From: Clostridiales bacterium
GTDB lineage: Bacteria; Bacillota; Clostridia; Lutisporales; Lutisporaceae
Direction of reading: 5' to 3'
Assembly: GCA_012842725.1 (NCBI GenBank)
Contig: DUSG01000278.1
Coordinates: 1 to 5,676 of the forward strand
Length of the DNA: 5,676 bases
The position numbers and the translations under genes were made by a program. The notes beneath the pieces are model-generated. The model was not told where the DNA came from. It worked only from the letters and a program-made list of their open reading frames with translations, and did not search any database. This document shows, in pieces, positions 1-5,043 of the stretch (positions within the stretch are counted from its first letter, which is position 1; each line of letters begins with the position of its first letter).

Positions 1-120
1 CAAAACTCCTTTCAATGTTTATTTTGCCAATTAACATTTTAGAGAGTTTTGCTTATAAGTGCATCTTTTTTTTGAAAAAATACACTGGAGTTTTTACACC
101 CCAACATTTATTATAGAACC
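1..120 (-). mobile_element. Probable end of an insertion sequence (ISL3-like), cut by the left window edge
   Basis: Read on the minus strand, this stretch begins at base 120 with GGTTCTATAATAAATG followed by TTGGGGTG. It then runs through about 100 bases without a gene and reaches a strong ribosome binding site (GAAAGGAG, 13 down to 6) pointing off the left edge. A GGnTCT-type terminus, a short leader and then a gene start is the layout expected of an ISL3-family element with its transposase just outside the window. The family assignment rests on memory of terminal repeats in that family; no transposase sequence is visible. If it is correct, the element ends at 120 and the target duplication would be the AT-rich 8 bases at 121-128. 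Alternatively this is simply the 5' leader of an unrelated minus-strand gene. Confidence 0.35.
6..13 (-). promoter_or_regulatory. Ribosome binding site of a minus-strand gene starting beyond the left edge
   Basis: The minus strand reads GAAAGGAG from 13 to 6, then TTTTG up to the edge. The spacing to any start codon inside the window is too short, so the start should lie within a few bases outside it. The encoded product cannot be seen; a transposase is suspected from the adjacent IS-like terminus. Confidence 0.5.
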
Positions 121-220
121 TTTTTTATCTGAGTCGCTATAGCAAAGATTTAAATATGAATTTATATCATAATGAAAATATGAGAAATAATGTTAAATAT
201 TACGATATCTGAAGGTATAT

Positions 221-249
221 TTAACTAATAGCGAATATTGAAATATAAT
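221..249 (+). promoter_or_regulatory. Possible distal sigma-A promoter for hsp20
   Basis: TTAACT (221-226) and a perfect TATAAT (244-249) are separated by 17 bases. This would give a transcript starting near 256 and reading through the proximal promoter and the CtsR operator. In DNA this AT-rich such matches arise by chance, so it is only a candidate. The stretch between the IS-like end at 120 and this promoter holds nothing else I can recognise. Confidence 0.3.
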
Positions 250-274
250 CAAAAAATATGAACTTTATAATTAA

Positions 275-303
275 TTGAAATATATGGGAGGAGGTGTGAT
301 AAT
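275..303 (+). promoter_or_regulatory. Sigma-A promoter of hsp20, with extended -10
   Basis: The -35 box is TTGAAA (275-280). After a 17-base spacer comes GATAAT (298-303), preceded by TG at 295-296, which makes an extended -10. Transcription would start near 310, directly at the left edge of the CtsR operator (313-335), so a bound repressor would block initiation. An overlapping TATAAT at 303-308 has no -35 at a proper distance. Confidence 0.65.
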
Positions 304-312
304 ATAATCAAA

Positions 313-335
313 GGTCAAAGAAAGTCAAAGTCAAA
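313..335 (+). promoter_or_regulatory. CtsR operator with three heptamers
   Basis: GGTCAAA (313-319), spacer GAA, then AGTCAAA (323-329) is an exact match to the CtsR consensus of two direct heptamers RGTCAAA separated by NAN. A third heptamer, AGTCAAA (329-335), overlaps the second by one base. CtsR is the class III heat-shock repressor of Firmicutes; it leaves its operator on heat stress. The site lies at the predicted transcription start and just ahead of the ribosome binding site, so hsp20 is very probably CtsR-repressed. The ctsR gene itself is not in the window. Confidence 0.85.
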
Positions 336-354
336 TTTATCGGAGGTGTTGTAT

Positions 355-807
355 ATGTTCCTTATTCCATATGGCAAAAGAAATAGAGGGCTGGCTAGCA
401 GAGCTAAAGATATTTTTGACATAGATAGTTTATTTGATGAATTTTTCAATGATTCACTTATACCTGCCTGGTTTATAGGAGATAATAGAATGAGAGTGGA
501 TGTAAGAGAAAATGAAAAAGAATATATCATAGAAGCCGATTTACCAGGAGTAGATAAGGAAAACATCAATATAGAATTTGATAATGATAGGCTGACAATC
601 TCTGTAGAAAGAAACGAAGAACTAAATGTAGAAAAAGAAAACTATATAAGGAGAGAAAGAAGAAGCGGTAGTTTCTGCAGAAGCTTCTATGTAGAAAATG
701 TAGTTGAAGATCAGATATCTGCTGAGTTCAAGAACGGAGTGCTGACAATAATCCTTCCTAAGAAAGAACAAGGCAAGAGGAAAAGAAACAGAATAGAAAT
801 CAAGTAG
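355..807 (+). CDS. Hsp20/alpha-crystallin family small heat-shock protein
   Basis: This is an ATP-independent cytoplasmic holdase that binds unfolding proteins in large oligomers and hands them to refolding chaperones. The product has 150 residues, normal for bacterial Hsp20. The N-terminal arm (1-44) contains the FDIDSLFDEFF stretch typical of clostridial members. The alpha-crystallin domain spans about 45-137, with ADLPGVDKENI at 61-71, the YIRRERRSGSF segment at 97-107 and the diagnostic AEFKNGVLTIILPK at 123-136. The tail carries the I-x-I anchoring motif (I147, I149) in a basic context. I chose ATG at 355 because GGAGG (342-346) lies 8 bases upstream; an in-frame GTG at 346 overlaps that site and is unlikely. 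The gene stands alone, with a CtsR operator and promoter in front and a strong terminator behind. Cys108 lies in the crystallin domain. The family assignment is secure; a specific symbol such as hsp18 would be arbitrary. Confidence 0.96.
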   Translation: MFLIPYGKRNRGLASRAKDIFDIDSLFDEFFNDSLIPAWFIGDNRMRVDVRENEKEYIIEADLPGVDKENINIEFDNDRLTISVERNEELNVEKENYIRRERRSGSFCRSFYVENVVEDQISAEFKNGVLTIILPKKEQGKRKRNRIEIK

Positions 808-814
808 TGGCACC

Positions 815-871
815 CCCTAACATAAATACCTCAGCATATTAAGCTGAGGTATTTATGTTAGGGCTTTTTTT
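815..871 (+). terminator. Rho-independent terminator of hsp20, overlapping the RNase H gene end
   Basis: A perfect 21-base inverted repeat (815-835 with 843-863) with a 7-base loop is followed by C and seven T residues (865-871). It starts 8 bases after the hsp20 stop. The T-tract serves the plus strand. On the minus strand the hairpin is followed by GGTGCCACT, with no U-tract, so it would terminate the convergent RNase H transcript less well. The right arm from 853 on is part of the RNase H coding sequence. Confidence 0.92.
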
Positions 872-1461
872 GCCAATTCATCTGCCATTTCGTTATATTT
901 ATCACCGGAATGGGCTGTAACTTTTTCAAATGAAATATTCATCACATTTCTATACTTCTTCATATACTCTGTATATTTTTTTGCACAATAAGAATTAGCT
1001 TTCCATAGACCTGTGAACCACTTGGCTATACCTTCATAATCATGCCTTATTAATATGTTATTATATCCATTGTTATATGCCCATCTGACTGCAAACATGG
1101 TGCCCATCAGTTCACCGGCTACATTTCTGCTCACTGCAGCTTCCGGATCTTCATTTGACCCGCTTTCAGTTACTATTTCTCCCCGGGGGGTTATTATAAC
1201 GCATCCAAAGGAATATCTTTTCCTGCTTTCGTCATAACTGCCGTCAACGTATGCGATTACCGTATTTGACTCTTCAGCAAGTCTTTTATGTATTTCAGTT
1301 ATATCTGTACCCTCTATATAGGCTTGAGCTTCTTCGTAAGAAGGAAAGGATTTGTATTCTGCACCGGCAAAGCCTTCTATACTGTTTTTGCACTCTTCCC
1401 AAGATTCAAATACACCTGTTATTTTTCCTTTTCTTACTCCATAGTATTTCTTTTTGGCCAT
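853..1461 (-). CDS. rnhA: Ribonuclease H (type I) with N-terminal hybrid-binding (viroplasmin-type) domain
   Basis: The enzyme cleaves the RNA strand of RNA-DNA hybrids, clearing R-loops and primer RNA in the cytoplasm. The 202-residue product has two parts. Residues 2-50 (KKYYGVRKGKITGVFESW, then SFPSYEEAQAYIEG) form the small hybrid-binding domain also found in eukaryotic RNase H1 and in caulimovirus viroplasmin. Residues 67-202 form the RNase H fold. The full catalytic set is visible: D73 in YVDGS, E117 in AGE, D141 in RHDYEG and D194 in EMADELA, with the product-release histidine H184 in TAHSGD. The enzyme should therefore be active. ATG at 1461 is supported by GGAGG (1474-1470), 8 bases upstream. 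The gene is convergent with hsp20, and its last codons and stop form part of the hsp20 terminator. The symbol is used in the broad sense; some annotations would say only 'ribonuclease H family protein'. Confidence 0.95.
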   Translation of the reverse strand: MAKKKYYGVRKGKITGVFESWEECKNSIEGFAGAEYKSFPSYEEAQAYIEGTDITEIHKRLAEESNTVIAYVDGSYDESRKRYSFGCVIITPRGEIVTESGSNEDPEAAVSRNVAGELMGTMFAVRWAYNNGYNNILIRHDYEGIAKWFTGLWKANSYCAKKYTEYMKKYRNVMNISFEKVTAHSGDKYNEMADELAKKALT

Positions 1462-1497
1462 CTAGCTTGCCTCCATAATTCATTAAATATCATTCTG

Positions 1498-1526
1498 AAT
1501 TTACTATATATATCTTTGTTTGTCAA
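1498..1526 (-). promoter_or_regulatory. Promoter of the RNase H gene
   Basis: On the minus strand a perfect TTGACA (1526-1521) is followed after 17 bases by TAAATT (1503-1498), a 4-of-6 match to the -10 box. The start would be near 1490, giving a leader of about 30 bases that includes the GGAGG site. No operator is evident. Confidence 0.6.
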
Positions 1527-1613
1527 TTTGATAAATCGGTAAGGGTATTCAATAAGTCCATGTTTTTAATATGAATACTATGTATCAATGGGTAAGTTAA
1601 AGGTCTGTGAAAG

Positions 1614-1642
1614 TTGAGAAGATATTTTTATTTTGTTATACT
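1614..1642 (+). promoter_or_regulatory. Promoter of the CPBP protease gene
   Basis: TTGAGA (1614-1619), 17 bases, TATACT (1637-1642): each box is one base from consensus with ideal spacing. The start would be near 1649, leaving a leader of about 95 bases. A second TATAAT at 1682-1687 has only a poor -35 (TTACTA, 1658-1663). Between this promoter and the RNase H promoter (1527-1613) I see only a short bulged inverted repeat (1545-1578). Confidence 0.6.
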
Positions 1643-1706
1643 ATTGTTAACCAATAATTACTAATAATGATAAAGGTTATATATAATAGGAAAAGTTAGT
1701 ATAAGG

Positions 1707-1737
1707 ACCCATGCATCTAATATATACAGATGGGGGT
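1707..1737 (+). promoter_or_regulatory. Possible hairpin covering the protease gene ribosome binding site
   Basis: CATCT (1714-1718) can pair with AGATG (1728-1732), and ACCC (1707-1710) with GGGT (1734-1737), across a small internal loop. This would hide the GGGGG ribosome binding site (1732-1736) that lies 7 bases before the ATG at 1744. It is short and partly AT-paired, so it is only a candidate for translational control. Confidence 0.3.
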
Positions 1738-1743
1738 ATATAA

Positions 1744-2418
1744 ATGGACAAAGTAAAGATAAAAGATGTTAATCTTCTTTTGCTCATTGTGTTTCCACTT
1801 ACATTGCTTTTTATAAATCCTTTTTTTCATATATTGATCTTTATAATAATTCAGGTTTGGGCTAGAAAATATGATTTAAGGTTAAGAGATTTTTTATATC
1901 TTAATAGAATAAAAGTCTCAATAGTGTTATTTTCTCTTTTAATTGTTGTCTTGTTAACTACAATGAATCTTATTAACTACTTATATATTAGAATTATTAT
2001 AGAACCAGTTGAGGTAAAGAAGTTATCATCATCAACTATTTGGGCTTTATTTATTGCTTGTATTATTAGCCCTATTGTTGAAGAGTTATTTTTTAGAGGA
2101 GTTCTATATAACTTTTATAAAAAGAAAGGAATACTAGTTGCCGTTATTTTGAGCAGTATATTGTTTGCACTTATTCATTATAACTTTTACAGAATAGTAA
2201 TGATATTTATTATAGGTGTCTTTTTGGCATTATCATATGAAATAACTCAATGTTTTTGGATACCTATGTTGATTCACAGTGGCATAAATTTAGTATCCGG
2301 ACCAATAACGGAGGTTGTAAAAAGATTTTTTTGTACTGGTTGCATGAAGATAATGTATGGTTTTTCAGGATTAAGCTTTTGCTCATATTCATTGTATTAT
2401 TTATGGTGGCTATGCTAG
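1744..2418 (+). CDS. CPBP family intramembrane metalloprotease, probably truncated by a frameshift
   Basis: This is a multi-pass membrane protein of the CPBP (CAAX protease / bacteriocin-processing, Abi) family. Such enzymes cleave peptide bonds within the membrane; in bacteria, known roles include prenyl-protein-like processing and bacteriocin self-immunity. All three family motifs are present: EELFFR at 113-118 (E113, E114, R118), FALIH at 141-145 (H145), and HSGIN at 178-182 (H178, N182). Hydrophobic segments lie near 10-38, 58-78, 98-112, 130-146 and 150-170. After residue 196 the reading continues as an odd Cys/Tyr-rich tail to a stop at 2418. From a T7 run (2326-2332) another frame continues with two good membrane helices, so the intact protein was probably 283 residues. 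ATG at 1744 has GGGGG at 1732-1736. The gene seems more AT-rich than its neighbours, and no bacteriocin genes lie beside it. The substrate is unknown. The catalytic core is complete, so the product may still function. Confidence 0.82.
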   Translation: MDKVKIKDVNLLLLIVFPLTLLFINPFFHILIFIIIQVWARKYDLRLRDFLYLNRIKVSIVLFSLLIVVLLTTMNLINYLYIRIIIEPVEVKKLSSSTIWALFIACIISPIVEELFFRGVLYNFYKKKGILVAVILSSILFALIHYNFYRIVMIFIIGVFLALSYEITQCFWIPMLIHSGINLVSGPITEVVKRFFCTGCMKIMYGFSGLSFCSYSLYYLWWLC

Positions 2419-2594
2419 TTATGTTTTTGCTCATGCACATAAGTGGTAACAACATATTTGAAGGGAGAAAAATTAAAGATTTGATAGTAATAAGAAAAAA
2501 TGATGAAGAACCATTGGTGGATAGATATCTGATATTAGTTTTTATTATTAGCCTTGGTATTATAATAAAAGCTACATTTTTTAACCAGATTTAA
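2331..2594 (+). pseudogene. Out-of-frame C-terminal part of the CPBP protease
   Basis: This segment reads LYWLHEDNVWFFRIK, then a long hydrophobic helix (about 2370-2435), a polar loop rich in charged residues (KDLIVIRKNDEEPLVDR), and a second helix (YLILVFIISLGIII, about 2526-2567), ending in a TAA at 2592-2594. It has no ribosome binding site or sensible start of its own. It joins smoothly to residue 196 (VVKRFF) of the upstream frame if the T7 run at 2326-2332 is read as eight bases. Mutation, a sequencing error, or slippage on the T-run during transcription or translation would each explain it. Confidence 0.7.
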
Positions 2595-2663
2595 TCTGTA
2601 TTTGCTTCAGGTTTTTTGCTTGGGAACAATTATATTTATATAAAAACTAATTGAAGTAGAATG

Positions 2664-2698
2664 ACAGATAAGTGCAGCATAGTGCTGCACTTATCTGT
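2664..2698. terminator. Hairpin terminator between convergent genes
   Basis: A perfect 16-bp stem (2664-2679 with 2683-2698) with a TAG loop lies between the protease gene end (2594) and the stop of the small minus-strand gene (2709). The plus strand continues TTATATAAAATT, a weak U-tract; the minus strand continues CATTCTACTTC, which is poorer still. It most likely ends the protease transcript and may also block or stabilise the opposing one. The 70 bases before it hold nothing else recognisable. Confidence 0.7.
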
Positions 2699-2708
2699 TT
2701 ATATAAAA

Positions 2709-2915
2709 TTATTGAGGAAAAATATCTCTCAACATTCTTTTGTTGTATTTTATACCTTCATAATCATCATTTATAATTTCATCATCAAATCTTGTGAAGC
2801 TTGGATCGAAATCTAAGGTATAGAAATCTGCATCATAGAGTCTTCTTATGTGAGGATAATTGCTGTCATAATTGTCTTCTTCAAGGAGTTCGTCTTCAAA
2901 GTCCCTATACTTCAA
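2709..2915 (-). CDS. Small acidic protein of unknown function
   Basis: I do not recognise this 68-residue product. It is rich in Asp and Glu (19) against nine Lys/Arg, and unusually rich in aromatics (7 Tyr, 6 Phe). It has no Cys, no signal peptide and no membrane helix, so it should be soluble and cytoplasmic. The pattern alternates acidic and aromatic residues (ADFYTLDFDPSFTRFDDE, 29-46) and ends in a more basic tail (KYNKRMLRDIFPQ, 56-68). The start must be TTG at 2915: GAGG (2926-2923) lies 7 bases upstream, an in-frame TGA sits at 2927-2925, and the only later ATG (residue 61) is near the end. The well-placed ribosome binding site, hairpin after the stop and room for a promoter argue for a real gene. 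It is divergent from htpG. No function can be assigned; a chance ORF is the alternative. Confidence 0.68.
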   Translation of the reverse strand: MKYRDFEDELLEEDNYDSNYPHIRRLYDADFYTLDFDPSFTRFDDEIINDDYEGIKYNKRMLRDIFPQ

Positions 2916-2959
2916 GTCAGCACCTCACTTTCAAGTTTAATAAGGATTGCTAAAAATTA

Positions 2960-2989
2960 ATTATGAATTAGAATTATTTTTGTAAGCAA
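2960..2989 (-). promoter_or_regulatory. Possible promoter of the small acidic protein gene
   Basis: On the minus strand TTGCTT (2989-2984), an 18-base spacer and CATAAT (2965-2960) resemble a sigma-A promoter with 4/6 and 5/6 matches. The leader would be about 40 bases. AT-rich context makes chance matches common. Confidence 0.35.
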
Positions 2990-3051
2990 TATTTTATACA
3001 TATATTTTTCAGTTTAGAATTAATATATTCAGCATAATTTTGTCATTAAAA

Positions 3052-3079
3052 TTGACAGTTGAAAAAATTGTACTAAAAT
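3052..3079 (+). promoter_or_regulatory. Promoter of htpG
   Basis: A perfect TTGACA (3052-3057) is followed after 16 bases by TAAAAT (3074-3079), placing the start near 3086 and giving a leader of about 28 bases. No CtsR heptamer pair and no CIRCE element is present. TGTCA (3041-3045) and TGACA (3053-3057) form an inverted repeat overlapping the -35 box, which could be an operator or chance. Confidence 0.6.
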
Positions 3080-3113
3080 AAGTAATGCAGAATACTTTTT
3101 CGGAGGGGTGTTT

Positions 3114-4991
3114 ATGGAAAGAGAAAACGGGAAAATTTCAGTTCATGCTGAGAATATTTTTCCAATTATAAAAAAATGGCTTTACTCCGATAAGGATATA
3201 TTTGTCAGAGAGCTTATAAGCAACGGCGTAGATGCCGTAAACAAACTTAAAAGGTTGGCATCTATCGGAGAAGCGGAACTCTCTCCTGAAGAGAAATTTG
3301 AAGTGACAGTATCTTTCAATAAAGATGAAAAGACCATTAAGTTCATAGATAACGGTATAGGAATGACGGCAGAAGAAGTCAAAAAGTATATCAATCAGGT
3401 AGCTTTTTCAGGGGCAAAAGAGTTTATAGAGAAGTATAAGGATAAGATGGGTGAGGATTCAGACATCATAGGTCATTTCGGGTTAGGCTTTTATTCTGCT
3501 TTTATGGTGTCTAAAAAGGTAGAGATAGATACTTTATCTTATCAGCCCGGTGCAGAAGCTGTGAAGTGGATTAGCGAGGATGGTACGGAATATGAATTGA
3601 CTTCTTCGGAAAGAACTTCAAGAGGCACAGCGGTAACCCTACATATAGATGATGAGAATGAAGAATTCCTGGATGAATATAAACTTAGAAATATTATTAA
3701 GAAGCATTGCGCTTTCTTACCTGTAGAGATATATCTGGAAGATGAAAAGTTAAAAAAAGATGATAAAGAGAGGAAACCATTGAATGATACCAATCCACTT
3801 TGGTTGAAGAATCCTGGGGATTGTACTGAAGAAGAATATAAGCAATTCTACAGAAAAGTGTTCAATGACTTTAATGATCCGTTGTTTTGGATACATTTAT
3901 CAGTAGATTATCCTTTTAACCTGAGAGGAATACTTTATTTCCCAAAACTTCGCCATGAGTATGAAATTGCTGAAGGGAAGATTAAGTTATACAATAATCA
4001 GGTTTTTGTGGCAGACAATATAAAAGAGATTATTCCGGAATTCCTTATGCTCCTTAAAGGAACAATAGATTGTGAAGATTTGCCTTTAAATGTATCTAGG
4101 AGCTTTTTGCAGAACGACAAAAATGTAATCAAGCTTTCTAAGCATATCACCAAGAAGGTTGCAGACAAGCTGATAGAGCTTTTTGAAAAGGAAAGAGAGA
4201 AATATGAAGGCTTTTGGAAAGATATCAGCCCGTTTATTAAATACGGTTCAATAAAGGATAGAAATTTCTATGATAAAATCAAGGATGTGTTGATATTTAA
4301 GTCTATAAACGGTAATTATTTGACGTTGAATGAATACTTTGAAAAGACCGGTGGAAAGAAAGAAGGAGACAAGGAAGAAAACAAAGTATTTTATGTCAGC
4401 GATGAGAAACAGCAGCATCAATATATTAAATTGTTTAAGGATCAAGGTTTGGAGGCTCTTGTATTAGACTCGGTGATAGATAATCATTTCATAAGTTATC
4501 TGGAAATGTATGAAATGAATCTGAAATTTTACAGAATAGATTCTGATTTGGCTGACAGCTTGAAAGACGGAGAAGAGGAAGATAAAGGAGATAAAGCTAA
4601 AGAAGAAAAGCTGATTGAAGAAGTTAAGAAGGCTTTGAATATAGAGAAGCTGGAAGTTAAGATTGAGAGACTGAAAAACGAAGAAACCCAGGCTGTGCTT
4701 TTGATGCCGGAGCATGAAAGAAGGCTGCAGGAAATTAGCTCCCTGTTTGGCGGCGATGACATGAACAGAATGTTTAAAGGCGAGGAAACATTGATACTCA
4801 ATAAATCCAATAATCTAATAAAAGCTTTGGAGAACTTGTTGGATAAAGAGGACAGGAAAGAAGATTTCAATATGATATGCAGCCATATTTATGACTTAGC
4901 TCTGATGGGCAGCAGAGGCTTGGATGCAGACAAGCTGGAAGCATTCCTAATAAGAAGTGGTATGATATTAGAGAAGCTGGCAAATATATAA
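3114..4991 (+). CDS. htpG: Molecular chaperone HtpG (bacterial Hsp90)
   Basis: This is an ATP-dependent cytoplasmic homodimeric chaperone that acts late in folding and with DnaK in reactivating damaged proteins. The 625-residue product is full length. The N-terminal GHKL ATPase domain (about 1-215) shows RELISNGVDA at 32-41 (catalytic E33, Mg-binding N37), IDNGIGMT at 78-85 (nucleotide-binding D79) and the GHFGLGFYS lid/glycine motif at 120-128. The middle domain (about 225-490) has RGILYFPK at 271-278 and LPLNVSRSFLQ at 323-333, with R329 and Q333 matching the ATP-contacting pair. A charged linker (DGEEEDKGDKAKEEK, 485-499) leads to the C-terminal dimerisation domain, including HERRLQEISSLFGG at 534-547. 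GVDA replaces the more usual ASDA, a neutral variant as far as I can tell. I chose ATG at 3114 (GGAGGGG at 3102-3108); the in-frame GTG at 3108 overlaps that site. It probably forms an operon with the HD gene downstream. Confidence 0.98.
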   Translation: MERENGKISVHAENIFPIIKKWLYSDKDIFVRELISNGVDAVNKLKRLASIGEAELSPEEKFEVTVSFNKDEKTIKFIDNGIGMTAEEVKKYINQVAFSGAKEFIEKYKDKMGEDSDIIGHFGLGFYSAFMVSKKVEIDTLSYQPGAEAVKWISEDGTEYELTSSERTSRGTAVTLHIDDENEEFLDEYKLRNIIKKHCAFLPVEIYLEDEKLKKDDKERKPLNDTNPLWLKNPGDCTEEEYKQFYRKVFNDFNDPLFWIHLSVDYPFNLRGILYFPKLRHEYEIAEGKIKLYNNQVFVADNIKEIIPEFLMLLKGTIDCEDLPLNVSRSFLQNDKNVIKLSKHITKKVADKLIELFEKEREKYEGFWKDISPFIKYGSIKDRNFYDKIKDVLIFKSINGNYLTLNEYFEKTGGKKEGDKEENKVFYVSDEKQQHQYIKLFKDQGLEALVLDSVIDNHFISYLEMYEMNLKFYRIDSDLADSLKDGEEEDKGDKAKEEKLIEEVKKALNIEKLEVKIERLKNEETQAVLLMPEHERRLQEISSLFGGDDMNRMFKGEETLILNKSNNLIKALENLLDKEDRKEDFNMICSHIYDLALMGSRGLDADKLEAFLIRSGMILEKLANI

Positions 4992-5043
4992 ATGTATCAT
5001 GTAGAAATTTGCGGCTTTGAATTAAATGACAGGAGTTGATTTT

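Noticed and set aside
1..51. 8-base inverted repeat CAAAACTC (1-8) / GAGTTTTG (44-51)
   Set aside because: Short stem with a 35-base loop; neither strand shows terminator features, and the left copy overlaps a ribosome binding site of an outside gene.
1154..1271. Two minus-sense CtsR-like heptamers, TTTGACC (1154-1160) and TTTGACT (1265-1271)
   Set aside because: They are single heptamers over 100 bases apart inside the RNase H coding sequence, without the 3-base-spaced partner that CtsR needs.
1055..1542. Plus-strand open frames across the RNase H gene
   Set aside because: They are antisense to a gene with a full catalytic set, and have hydrophobic low-complexity products and no start signals.
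1545..1578. Inverted repeat GTATTCA / TGAATAC with a bulge and an AT-rich loop
   Set aside because: A 7-bp stem with a 20-base spacing in very AT-rich intergenic DNA is expected by chance; no U-tract follows and no gene is served by it.
2250..2330. ATG at 2250 as an independent start for a separate membrane protein ending at 2594
   Set aside because: No ribosome binding site is present, and the first 27 residues run out of frame through conserved protease motif 3; a frameshifted single gene explains it better.
4464..4870. Minus-strand open frames inside htpG rich in Ser, Leu and Phe
   Set aside because: They are shadows of the purine-rich htpG coding strand; composition is explained by complementing Glu/Lys codons, and they lack ribosome binding sites.
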